This document shows, one piece after another, positions 14,687-21,762 of a stretch of DNA of 26,388 bases (the stretch's first letter is position 1; every line of letters begins with the position of its first letter). The position numbers and the translations under genes were made by a program. The stretch comes from Oscillospiraceae bacterium (GTDB lineage: Bacteria; Bacillota; Clostridia; Oscillospirales; Acutalibacteraceae), in assembly GCA_029013165.1 (NCBI GenBank), contig JAQXMV010000006.1, forward strand, positions 1-26,388, read 5' to 3'. Under the pieces are notes generated by a model. It was not told the origin of the DNA. It searched no databases and saw only the letters and a list, made by a program, of their open reading frames with translations.

Positions 14687-16758
14687 GCAAAGCTCCCCTC
14701 GAAGAAGAAAAAGACCTGAAGCTCGATAACGAGCAGGCAGATTCAGAATCCCCTCTCAGCCCGAAAGAGCAGAAAAAAGCCGAAAGGAAAAAGAGGCGCG
14801 AAGAAAAGAGCAAGACCCGCAAAAGCAAGAAACCCAAAAAAGAAGAAACCGAAGAGGAACGAAAAGAACGAGAAAAAGAAGAAGAAAAGAGAAAGAGAAA
14901 CAAGCCGAAAGACATCAAAGAGGCCACCAAGCGTCTGCTGAAATATTTTGCACGATATAAGGCGCTGCTGGTTATCGTGGCAATTCTCGTTGTGGCCACA
15001 ACGGTCATCAGTGTGCTGACCTCTCTTGCAATGATGCCGATCTATGAGGCCCTGGAAAATGCGCTGAAAAGCCAGATCTCCGGTTCAGAAGCCATGCAGC
15101 AGATTATCCGCTGGCTCCTCATCATGGCCGGAGGCTACACCCTCTCGGCGCTGTGCAATCTGATTTACACCAGAATCATGCTCCATGTGTCGTCGCGCAC
15201 CATGGCCAATATGCGTCGCGATCTCTTCAATCATCTTCAGGGACTGCCTCTGCAGTATTTTGACAAGCGCCGTACCGGCGAAATAATGAGCCGATTCACC
15301 AGCGATGTCAACCGCGTCAGCAGTCTGCTGAGCGAATATTTCCCCACCCTGATTTCTTCCACGATTCAGGCGGTAATGACCATCACCATCATGATCATCT
15401 TCTCCTGGAAGCTGACCCTCACTATCACCGTGGCGATTATCCTGATGTTTGCCGTGGTGTTCTTCATCACCAGCAAATGCTCGCCGCTTTTCAAGCAGCA
15501 GCAAAAAGCCATCGCCGAGGTTAACGGCTTCAGTGAGGAATATATCCGGGGCATCAAGGTCGTCAAGCTCTTCTGCCACGAGGAAAAGACCAAGGCCGCC
15601 TTTAACGAGCTGAACGAAAACTACCGAAAGGTCGGCGTCAAGGCCAACATCATCAGCGGTTTCATGAGCCCCATGATGTCCATGATCATGCGTGTGAATT
15701 ACGCCATAGTCGTTCTCCTCGGTGCCGTTCTGGTCATTAACGGAGAAATGACCATCGCAACGCTCATCACCTATCTCGACAAAGCGAAAAGCTATGCTTC
15801 CCCCATCGCTTCTCTCGCCAGTTGCTACAGCTCCCTGGTCTCAGCCCTTGCAGGCGCGGAGCGCGTCTTTGAGGTTCTGGATACCCCCAATGAAACAGAC
15901 GAGGGCAAGGTAACACTGGTTCGTCTGGTCAGAAATGCCCTGGGCGAGACGGAGGAGACCGATGGCGAGCAGGGCGAATTTGCCTGGAAAGTCCCCACAG
16001 AACAGGGCGCCGAATATGTTCCTCTCAAGGGTAACATTGAGGTCAAGGATGTCACCTTCTCCTATGTGGAGGGTACCGATGTGCTCAAGCACATCAATGT
16101 CAGCGCAAAAAGCGGACAGAAAGTGGCTTTCGTCGGTTCCACCGGTGCCGGCAAAACCACCATCACCAACCTCATCAACCGATTCTATGAGATCGACCGC
16201 GGTGAAATCACCTATGACGGTATCCCCATTCAGGACATCAAAAAAGCGGATCTGCGCCATTCCATGGCTATGGTTCTGCAGGACACGAAGCTCTTTGCCG
16301 GTACCATTGCCGACAACATCCGCTACGGCAAGCTGGACGCCACCGATGAGGAGGTCATTGCCGCGGCAAAAATAGCCAACGCCCACTCTTTCATCGAGAA
16401 AATGCCCGACGGCTATCAGACGGAAATCCGCGCCGACGCCGTGAATATCAGCACCGGACAGGCGCAGTTGATCAATATTGCCCGTGCGGCGATCGCCGGA
16501 GCACCCCTGCTGATTCTCGACGAAGCCACCTCCAGCGTTGACACGAGAACGGAGCGTCACATCGAATTAGGCATGGACAAGATCATGGAGGACCGCACCG
16601 TCTTTGTCATCGCACACCGACTTTCCACGGTAAGAAATTCCCAGGACATTGTTGTTCTGGAAAACGGTGAAATCATCGAAGAGGGCGATCATCAGACCCT
16701 CATCGATAAAGGCGGCAAGTATTATCAGCTTTACACCGGCACCTTTGAAATGACATAA
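14683..16758 (+). CDS. ABC exporter half-subunit with catalytic ATPase site and charged N-terminal extension (second heterodimer, partner B)
   Basis: 691 residues. The first ~85 are an extreme Lys/Glu/Arg-rich stretch (for example KEETEEERKEREKEEEKRK), predicted cytoplasmic and helical or coiled, absent from the paralogue at 5730-7688. Six membrane helices follow, then a linker of ~50 residues and the ATPase domain. Walker A GSTGAGKT (485), Walker B ending LDE (Glu 614) and the switch His 645 are canonical, while the signature is ISTGQ (589-593). This complements the degenerate partner encoded upstream, as in BmrC/BmrD-type exporters (family knowledge). The start codon overlaps the partner stop (ATGA). 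The operon ends at a strong terminator at 16771-16809. Confidence 0.92.
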   Translation: MSKAPLEEEKDLKLDNEQADSESPLSPKEQKKAERKKRREEKSKTRKSKKPKKEETEEERKEREKEEEKRKRNKPKDIKEATKRLLKYFARYKALLVIVAILVVATTVISVLTSLAMMPIYEALENALKSQISGSEAMQQIIRWLLIMAGGYTLSALCNLIYTRIMLHVSSRTMANMRRDLFNHLQGLPLQYFDKRRTGEIMSRFTSDVNRVSSLLSEYFPTLISSTIQAVMTITIMIIFSWKLTLTITVAIILMFAVVFFITSKCSPLFKQQQKAIAEVNGFSEEYIRGIKVVKLFCHEEKTKAAFNELNENYRKVGVKANIISGFMSPMMSMIMRVNYAIVVLLGAVLVINGEMTIATLITYLDKAKSYASPIASLASCYSSLVSALAGAERVFEVLDTPNETDEGKVTLVRLVRNALGETEETDGEQGEFAWKVPTEQGAEYVPLKGNIEVKDVTFSYVEGTDVLKHINVSAKSGQKVAFVGSTGAGKTTITNLINRFYEIDRGEITYDGIPIQDIKKADLRHSMAMVLQDTKLFAGTIADNIRYGKLDATDEEVIAAAKIANAHSFIEKMPDGYQTEIRADAVNISTGQAQLINIARAAIAGAPLLILDEATSSVDTRTERHIELGMDKIMEDRTVFVIAHRLSTVRNSQDIVVLENGEIIEEGDHQTLIDKGGKYYQLYTGTFEMT

Positions 16759-16770
16759 GAATAGGTATAT

Positions 16771-16809
16771 AAAAACCGAGACCCGACAAAATGTCGGGTC
16801 TCGGTTTTT
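16771..16809. terminator. strong bidirectional Rho-independent terminator
   Basis: An 18-bp perfect stem (16771-16788 with 16792-16809, loop AAA). The GC part CCGAGACCCGACA is flanked by A5 on one side and T5 on the other, so it can work on both strands. It lies 13 bases after the ABC gene stop. Confidence 0.95.
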
Positions 16810-16846
16810 ATGTGATGGCCATGCGTAAGAGGACGTCATACTGCAA

Positions 16847-16970
16847 AGCTGAGGCTGCCGTGAGCCGCCGACCCCGCACAGCGCCGCTTTGGCGGCGCTG
16901 TAGCGAGCAGTAAAACTGCTCGGGCAAGGGCAACGCCCTTGCCGCGGGGTCGGCGGCCCGGCTGTCAGCT
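16847..16970. repeat. four-way-junction palindromic element (cloverleaf-like intergenic element)
   Basis: A GC-rich element of about 124 bases that folds almost completely. A perfect 14-bp outer stem (16864-16877 with 16944-16957) encloses three hairpins placed nearly end to end: 10 bp (16878-16887 with 16892-16901, loop TTTG), 8 bp (16904-16911 with 16915-16922, loop AAA) and 9 bp (16923-16931 with 16935-16943, loop AAC). Only two bases in the junction are unpaired. The base is extended by GCCG/CGGC and AGCTGA/TCAGCT with small bulges. It codes for nothing visible and sits between convergent genes after a complete terminator. It resembles interspersed palindromic elements or small non-autonomous elements, but only one copy is in the window. 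A structured RNA is the alternative. Confidence 0.8.
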
Positions 16971-16993
16971 GCCTTTTTCAGCTATTCACTCAC

Positions 16994-17008
16994 CTGACCG
17001 CCGGTCAG
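16994..17008. terminator. small hairpin after the spoIIQ-like gene
   Basis: CTGACC-GCC-GGTCAG, a 6-bp stem followed by TTTTCTC on the plus strand only. For the minus-strand gene ending at 17016 the T-tract is on the wrong side, so it is a weak terminator candidate. Confidence 0.3.
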
Positions 17009-17015
17009 TTTTCTC

Positions 17016-17804
17016 TCACTTCCCCAGTGCGCGCAGGGGATCCGTCTTTTCTCCTTTGACTAATGTCTCAAAGTGCAGATGACTTTCCTGCTTGCTCTCA
17101 CAGGGGATCTCTCCCAGCTTGCCGATGAGCTGACCTTTTTCAACCTTGTCATCAATGCCTACTGCCGTTCCTTGCTCAATACCGCAGTATCTTCCTGTGA
17201 AAGAGCCGTAATCCACTTCAATGCAGTAGCCCCAGTTAGGCTCGGAGGTCACCTTAGTCACAGTGCCGTTGCCGACAGAGACCACATCACTGCCCTTTGG
17301 CGCGAGGAAGTCAATGCCCCCATGAACGCGCCAGTCCTCCATAGTTTCGTCATAGGTCGGGCTTTCACTGTAATCCCGGAGAATCTCTCCGGCAACAGGA
17401 TAATCGAAAGATTTATTCTGATTCAGTGCTGCCTGACTGCTGCTTTGCGCCTGCGTCGTTGTTTGTGTTACGGCCGCTTTTGCAGAAGTAGACGGCGTAT
17501 GACGGGTGGTTGATGTGATTTTTTCTTCAGCCGTCGTCTCCGGCTGTTTTTTTGTGCTCTCTTCGGTGGGATTTTTCTCTGTCAGTCGCGGATCGCTTTC
17601 GCCCTGCTGGTTTTTCTGCGCCTGTTCTCCGCCGGGCGTCTGTGTGACGGTGGTTTTTGGCAGATGCAAGTTTTCCAGCATATCAACAGAGGAATTATAA
17701 ACGAAAGCGATAGCCGCGATGATCAGGACAAAGCTCACAGCCGCAGTAATATAAAAGCCTTTACCGGAGGAGAGCTTTTCAAGCAACTTTTTTATTTTTT
17801 TCAT
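17016..17804 (-). CDS. spoIIQ: SpoIIQ-like M23 (LytM) peptidase
   Basis: 262 residues from the ATG at 17804. An upstream in-frame ATG at 17939 would add 45 residues with no membrane logic and would start upstream of the predicted promoter. Layout: short basic N-terminus, one membrane helix (about 17-36), a long Thr/Ser/Gln-rich linker (about 50-130), and a LytM domain. Zn ligands are complete: HGGID (His 161, Asp 165) and HLH (242-244). The 'PVAGEILRDYS...YDETMEDW' lead-in to the His motif is what I know from clostridial SpoIIQ, the forespore partner of SpoIIIAH in the engulfment channel. A sigma-F/G-type promoter fits. In B. subtilis SpoIIQ the metal site is incomplete, whereas here it is complete, so real endopeptidase activity is possible. 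A general M23 cell-wall hydrolase is the alternative. Confidence 0.8.
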   Translation of the reverse strand: MKKIKKLLEKLSSGKGFYITAAVSFVLIIAAIAFVYNSSVDMLENLHLPKTTVTQTPGGEQAQKNQQGESDPRLTEKNPTEESTKKQPETTAEEKITSTTRHTPSTSAKAAVTQTTTQAQSSSQAALNQNKSFDYPVAGEILRDYSESPTYDETMEDWRVHGGIDFLAPKGSDVVSVGNGTVTKVTSEPNWGYCIEVDYGSFTGRYCGIEQGTAVGIDDKVEKGQLIGKLGEIPCESKQESHLHFETLVKGEKTDPLRALGK

Positions 17805-17845
17805 AATAAGCCTAACACCTGATTCCTGTAAAGATTGGTTAACTT

Positions 17846-17874
17846 TAGTATGATCCGGCGGCTCATAATTATAC
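17846..17874 (-). promoter_or_regulatory. candidate sigma-F/sigma-G promoter of the spoIIQ-like gene
   Basis: On the minus strand GTATA (plus 17870-17874), a 17-base spacer and CATACTA (plus 17846-17852) match the forespore sigma pattern GHATR / CATNNTA as I remember it. The start would be about 36 bases before the ATG at 17804. A sigma-A-like TATAAT overlaps the -35 but has no good partner. Confidence 0.5.
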
Positions 17875-17922
17875 CTGCCGCGTCTGAAATTCTCGGGCGA
17901 AGAAAAAAATTCACAAATAATC

Positions 17923-17936
17923 TGAACAAATGTTTG
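17923..17936. promoter_or_regulatory. SOS box (LexA operator) at the lexA promoter
   Basis: TGAACAAATGTTTG fits the Gram-positive LexA box CGAACRNRYGTTYG at 13 of 14 positions. It overlaps the -35 of the lexA promoter and is about 49 bases upstream of the spoIIQ-side promoter. Autoregulation of lexA is the expected role. Confidence 0.8.
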
Positions 17937-17962
17937 CATTTTGGCTTTTTATATGATATAAT
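17934..17962 (+). promoter_or_regulatory. lexA promoter
   Basis: TTGCAT (17934-17939), a 17-base spacer and a perfect TATAAT (17957-17962). The -35 is weak and overlaps the SOS box. The start is expected near 17969, giving a leader of about 134 nt. Confidence 0.7.
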
Positions 17963-17974
17963 GATTCCGTGAAC

Positions 17975-17988
17975 CGAACATTTGTATT
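17975..17988. promoter_or_regulatory. second, weaker SOS-like box
   Basis: CGAACATTTGTATT keeps the CGAAC half and a degraded GTATT half, and lies just after the predicted lexA transcription start. Two operators bracketing the start would give tight autorepression; the weaker match makes this tentative. Confidence 0.4.
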
Positions 17989-18102
17989 GTGACATCTTTT
18001 GAAAAGAAGACTTCTGTCAGCATTTTTATGGCAGTTCACGGCCACGATCATCGTCAATCACACTGAAAATATAACTAATCTGAAAGAAAGAGGTAAAGAT
18101 TT

Positions 18103-18699
18103 ATGAAACAGTCTCTGAGCGAAACACAGGCAAAAATCCTGGACTTTCTCAAGGAGCGTTCCGGCAACGGCGTTCCGCCGACCGTCAGGGAAATCTGTCA
18201 GGCAGTGGGTCTGAGATCGACCTCCTCCGTCCAGGCGAATCTTGACGCTCTCGAGGAAAAAGGATACATCATGCGCGACCCGATGCACAAGCGCTCCATA
18301 CGCATTGTCGGTCAGGCGGAAAACATCCGCCATGTGCCTCTGCTGGGTGTGGTCACCGCCGGTCTGCCGATTCTCGCCGTGGAGCAGATCGAGTGTTATC
18401 TCCCCTTTACCAGTAACTATATTTCAAAGGACAAGGAAATGTTTGCCCTGCGTGTCCGCGGAGAGAGCATGATCAACGCCGGCATCTTCGACGGCGATAT
18501 TCTCTTTGTGGAAAAGACGCCGCAAGCACGCAACGGTGACATCGTTGTCGCCCTCATTGAGGATGAGGCCACCGTCAAGACTTTCTACAAGGAAAACGGA
18601 CATTTCCGCCTGCAGCCTGAAAACGACAGCTTCGATCCCATCATCGTTAACGAGCTCATCATTCTGGGCAAGGTTGTGGCGCTGACAAGGTATTTTTAA
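18103..18699 (+). CDS. lexA: LexA, SOS-response repressor
   Basis: 198 residues, full length. The N-terminal winged helix (1-70) carries 'PPTVREICQAVGLRSTSSVQ' and 'LEEKGYI'. The self-cleavage site is Ala86-Gly87 within VVTAGLPI. The catalytic dyad of the S24 domain is Ser122 (GESM) and Lys159 (ATVKTF), all in the expected places. LexA represses DNA-repair genes until RecA filaments trigger autocleavage. An AAAGAGGT ribosome site precedes the ATG. The promoter carries a strong SOS box and a second weak one, so it is autoregulated. It is divergent from the spoIIQ-like gene. No clear terminator follows; a purine operon promoter begins about 90 bases downstream. Confidence 0.98.
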   Translation: MKQSLSETQAKILDFLKERSGNGVPPTVREICQAVGLRSTSSVQANLDALEEKGYIMRDPMHKRSIRIVGQAENIRHVPLLGVVTAGLPILAVEQIECYLPFTSNYISKDKEMFALRVRGESMINAGIFDGDILFVEKTPQARNGDIVVALIEDEATVKTFYKENGHFRLQPENDSFDPIIVNELIILGKVVALTRYF

Positions 18700-18790
18700 C
18701 GGTGTTTTCGGCACCCTTTGACAAAAAGCACAACAGATCGCGTTTGCCATAAATCAAATTTGGCTTTAGTGTCGAAAATGCCTTTCCCGA

Positions 18791-18820
18791 TTGACAAAGA
18801 ACAACCGGTTATGCTATAAT
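18791..18820 (+). promoter_or_regulatory. sigma-A promoter of the purine operon
   Basis: TTGACA (18791-18796), an 18-base spacer and TATAAT (18815-18820), with TG one base before the -10 (extended -10). The start is expected near 18827, directly before the riboswitch leader. No PurR-type box is obvious. Confidence 0.88.
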
Positions 18821-18860
18821 TTTTGTAAAGTCTCGGTATACAATATTATATCATACCGTG

Positions 18861-18930
18861 TTCTTTGAGACTGACGGAACCGTGGAGCACCACATGAATC
18901 AAAGGACAAAATAAGCCGACCGTCTGGGCA
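18861..18930 (+). promoter_or_regulatory. ZTP (pfl) riboswitch aptamer
   Basis: The 3' segment CCGACCGTCTGGGCA (18916-18930) matches the conserved end of the ZTP/pfl aptamer, usually CGCCUGGGCA. The 5' segment ACTGACGG matches ACUGGCG. The two form the expected pseudoknot, GACGG (18873-18877) with CCGTC (18920-18924), with G-to-A and C-to-T changes that compensate each other. P1 is 18861-18868 with 18899-18906 (8 bp with one wobble) and P2 is GTGG-agca-CCAC (18882-18893). ZTP riboswitches respond to ZTP/ZMP, which builds up when 10-formyl-tetrahydrofolate is short, and turn on purine and folate genes. An upstream hairpin (AGTCTC 18829-18834 with GAGACT 18867-18872, enclosing GGTAT/ATACC) would compete with P1. 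Confidence 0.9.
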
Positions 18931-18977
18931 TCTCACGAAAAAAGGTCACGGACCTTTAAGTGAGTGTGCCCTTTTTT
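18926..18977 (+). terminator. riboswitch-controlled terminator ahead of purE
   Basis: A three-part stem: GGGCA (18926-18930) with TGCCC (18967-18971), CTCAC (18932-18936) with GTGAG (18960-18964), and AAAGGTC (18941-18947) with GACCTTT (18951-18957), then T6 (18972-18977). Its first arm is the GGGCA end of the ZTP aptamer, so ligand binding should prevent termination (an ON switch). Confidence 0.92.
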
Positions 18978-19033
18978 AATATGCCGTCACCGAACGGTCA
19001 AAACATACACTTTCGGATCAGGAGGTAATCATC

Positions 19034-19528
19034 ATGAAAAAGGTTGCGATCATCATGGGAAGCGACAGTGATCTGCCTGTCGTCAGCAAAGCCGCCGATA
19101 CCCTCAAGCAGTTCGGCGTTCCCTATGAGGTTCACATTTATTCGGCACACCGCACACCGGAGCAGGCCAAAGCTTTTAGCGAAAGCGCAAGAGAAAACGG
19201 CTTCGGCGTAATCATTGCGGCAGCCGGAATGGCAGCACACCTTGCCGGCGCCATCGCCGCCAACGCCACACTGCCGGTCATCGGCATTCCCATGAAATCC
19301 AAATATCTCGACGGTATTGATGCCCTGCTTTCAACTGTTCAGATGCCCTCAGGGATTCCTGTAGCCACAGTTGCCATCGACGGAGCAGTCAATGCCGCTT
19401 TATTGTCTGTGGAAATTCTCGCCGTCAGTGACAGCGAGCTTGCCGCAAAACTGGCGGAGAAAAGAGCCGCCGACACTCAAAAGGTACTCGAAAAAAATGA
19501 AGCTGCACAAAAGCAGTTCAATGTATAA
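19034..19528 (+). CDS. purE: N5-carboxyaminoimidazole ribonucleotide mutase, PurE
   Basis: 164 residues, class I PurE. Converts N5-CAIR to CAIR in de novo IMP synthesis. Active-site motifs are in order: MGSDSDLPV (8-16), SAHRTPE (about 37-43) and GMAAHLAG (about 65-72). A strong AGGAGGT site precedes the ATG. It is the first gene of the operon after the ZTP riboswitch terminator. No purK is visible in the window, so CAIR formation depends on a purK elsewhere or on a class II-like use of CO2. The C-terminal ~25 residues are charged and probably helical. Confidence 0.97.
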   Translation: MKKVAIIMGSDSDLPVVSKAADTLKQFGVPYEVHIYSAHRTPEQAKAFSESARENGFGVIIAAAGMAAHLAGAIAANATLPVIGIPMKSKYLDGIDALLSTVQMPSGIPVATVAIDGAVNAALLSVEILAVSDSELAAKLAEKRAADTQKVLEKNEAAQKQFNV

Positions 19529-19545
19529 AACGGAGGTAACAAACA

Positions 19546-20256
19546 ATGGAAAAAACAGTTCAGCTCTATGAAGGCAAAGCAAAGAAGGTCTTTGCCACCG
19601 ATTCAGAGGATTATGTCATCGTATCCTACAAGGACGACGCAACCGCTTTCAACGGGCTCAAGAAAGGCCAGATCGCAGGAAAGGGCGTTATCAACAACAA
19701 GATGTCCAACATGATGATGCAACTTCTTGAAAAGAACGGCGTTCCCACTCACTTCGTTGAAGAACTCAGCGACAGAGAGACCGTTGTCAAAAAGGTTTCC
19801 ATTGTTCCTCTTGAGGTTATCATCAGAAACATTTCCGCCGGTTCTTTCTCCAAAAAGTACGGCGTTGAGGAGGGCATTGTTTTTGCCGAGCCCACCATCG
19901 AGTTTTCCTATAAAAACGACGATCTCGGCGACCCCCTGCTCAATTCTTATCATGCCCTGGCTCTCGGCCTTGCCACCAAGGAAGAAATCGAACTGATCAA
20001 ATCCATGGCTTTCAAGATCAACGAGGTCATGAAGGAGTATTTCAAGGCTCTCAACATCACACTCGTTGACTTCAAGCTGGAATTCGGAAAGACCAACGAC
20101 GGCACCATTGTTCTGGCCGATGAGATCTCACCGGATACCTGCCGTTTCTGGGATTCCACCACCAACGAAAAGCTGGACAAGGATCGCTTCAGAAGAGACA
20201 TGGGCGGCGTTGAGGACGCCTATAATGAAGTCATGCGCAGAATCACCGGCAAATAA
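19546..20256 (+). CDS. purC: SAICAR synthetase, PurC
   Basis: 236 residues, usual bacterial PurC length. Joins aspartate to CAIR with ATP. Readable motifs: YEGKAKKVF (5-13) of the ATP site, SYKDDATAFNG (26-36), EVIIRNISAGS (about 89-99) and SPDTCRFWD (about 196-204). The ribosome site GGAGGT lies 17 bases after the purE stop, and the purF-like gene follows after 26 bases with its own GGAGGT site, so these genes form one operon. All hallmark residues appear present. Confidence 0.98.
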   Translation: MEKTVQLYEGKAKKVFATDSEDYVIVSYKDDATAFNGLKKGQIAGKGVINNKMSNMMMQLLEKNGVPTHFVEELSDRETVVKKVSIVPLEVIIRNISAGSFSKKYGVEEGIVFAEPTIEFSYKNDDLGDPLLNSYHALALGLATKEEIELIKSMAFKINEVMKEYFKALNITLVDFKLEFGKTNDGTIVLADEISPDTCRFWDSTTNEKLDKDRFRRDMGGVEDAYNEVMRRITGK

Positions 20257-20282
20257 TTGATCCAGTTTTCGGAGGTAACATT

Positions 20283-21689
20283 ATGGGAGGATTTTTCGGC
20301 GCAACATCAAAAAGAGATGTTGTTCTTGATGTTTTTTTCGGTGTTGACTATCATTCACATCTCGGCACACGCCGCGGCGGCATGGCCGCTGTCAACGAGG
20401 AAAAGGGTTTTCAGCGTGATATACACAACATCGAAAATTCCCCGTTCAGAACCAAATTCGCCGGCATTGTCGACGAGATGCACGGCAATTCCTGCATCGG
20501 CTGCATCAGCGATAATGACCCGCAGCCCATCATCATCAGATCAAACCTCGGCGTCTACGCCATCACCACTGTCGGCCTCATTGCCAACGCTGACGAGCTG
20601 ATCAGTCAGTTTCTGTCTTTCAGCGGCGGTCATTTCACCGCCATGACCGGCGGCCGCATCAATTCCACGGAGCTGGCCGCAGCCATGATCAACCAGAAGA
20701 GCAACTTCACCGAGGGTATCCGCTTCGCACAGGAGAAGATCAAAGGCTCCCTTTCCATTCTCATTCTCAAGCAGGACGGCACCCTCATTGCTGCCAGAGA
20801 CCGCCTCGGCAGACTGCCGGTTCTCATCGGCAAGGACGAGGACGGACACTGCGTTTCCTTTGAGTCCTTTGCCTATGAAAAGCTCAACTATGAATTCTGT
20901 AAGGAGCTCGGCCCCGGTGAAATCGTGGAGATTTATCCGGACAAAGTGGTAACGATATCTGAGCCGCTGAAAAAAATGCGTATCTGCTCGTTCCTCTGGA
21001 CCTATTACGGCTATCCCAACTCCAGCTACGAGGGTGTGAATGTTGAGGTCATGCGCAACCGAAACGGCGCCGTCATGGCCCGCCATGACAAGTGCTGCGG
21101 CAAATGCGAAAACATCGACTATGTCAGCGGCGTCCCCGATTCCGGCACACCTCACGCCATCGGCTATGCCAATGAAAGCGGCATTCCCTTTGCCAGACCT
21201 TTCATCAAATATACACCCACCTGGCCCAGGAGCTTCATGCCCACCAGCCAGAGCGAACGCAACAAGGTTGCCAAAATGAAAATGATTCCCGTCCACGACC
21301 TGATTCAGGGCAAAAGTCTGCTCTTTGTCGATGACAGCATCGTCAGGGGCACACAGCTTCGTGAGACGGTGGAATTTCTCTACAGCCACGGTGCCAAGGA
21401 AGTCCACATGCGCTCCGCCTGCCCGCCGATCATGTTCGGCTGCAAATATCTCAATTTCTCCCGCAACACCTCGGATCTGGATCTCATCGCCAGACGGGTG
21501 ATCCTCGAGCTTGAGGGCGAGGAGGGCGAAAAACATCTGGACGAATATGCCGACGCCTCCACGGAAAGAGGCAAGGCGATGCTCGACACCATCTGCAAAA
21601 AATTCAACTTCTCATCTCTCGGATATCAGAGCCTCAGCGGTCTGATCGAAGCCATCGGTCTGCCAGAGGACTGCCTTTGCACCTACTGA
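20283..21689 (+). CDS. PurF-like amidophosphoribosyltransferase homologue lacking the N-terminal catalytic Cys
   Basis: 468 residues, usual PurF length, in the purF position of the operon. The phosphoribosyltransferase half has the PRPP motif LLFVDDSIVRGT (about 346-357). The N-terminal glutaminase half is degenerate: the protein starts MGGFFGATSK where class II amidotransferases expose Cys after the Met (CGxFG), the HTRYAT-type Arg motif is replaced by GCISDND, and the HNGN motif by TVGLIAN. The start codon is fixed by a GGAGGTAACATT site. Cys 271/272/275, 380/387 and 464/466 could hold an Fe-S cluster as in B. subtilis-type PurF. I remember such Cys-less homologues in Bacteroides and Clostridia; their function is not known to me. 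It may be ammonia-dependent, regulatory, or a partner of a canonical PurF encoded elsewhere. Confidence 0.88.
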   Translation: MGGFFGATSKRDVVLDVFFGVDYHSHLGTRRGGMAAVNEEKGFQRDIHNIENSPFRTKFAGIVDEMHGNSCIGCISDNDPQPIIIRSNLGVYAITTVGLIANADELISQFLSFSGGHFTAMTGGRINSTELAAAMINQKSNFTEGIRFAQEKIKGSLSILILKQDGTLIAARDRLGRLPVLIGKDEDGHCVSFESFAYEKLNYEFCKELGPGEIVEIYPDKVVTISEPLKKMRICSFLWTYYGYPNSSYEGVNVEVMRNRNGAVMARHDKCCGKCENIDYVSGVPDSGTPHAIGYANESGIPFARPFIKYTPTWPRSFMPTSQSERNKVAKMKMIPVHDLIQGKSLLFVDDSIVRGTQLRETVEFLYSHGAKEVHMRSACPPIMFGCKYLNFSRNTSDLDLIARRVILELEGEEGEKHLDEYADASTERGKAMLDTICKKFNFSSLGYQSLSGLIEAIGLPEDCLCTY

Positions 21690-21762
21690 TGGAACGGCAA
21701 GGAATAAGAATCCGAAACCGCACCAACCGACAACACCACAAAAGCGAAAGGGGTAAAATCAA

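Noticed and set aside
17805..17939. Upstream ATG start for the M23 peptidase
   Set aside because: The extra 45 residues precede the normal basic N-terminus and membrane helix and would be upstream of the predicted promoter.
18827..18980. Guanine/purine or PRPP (ykkC) riboswitch before purE
   Set aside because: The xpt-type core and the ykkC core are absent, while the ACTGACGG and CCGTCTGGGCA segments with pseudoknot fit ZTP.
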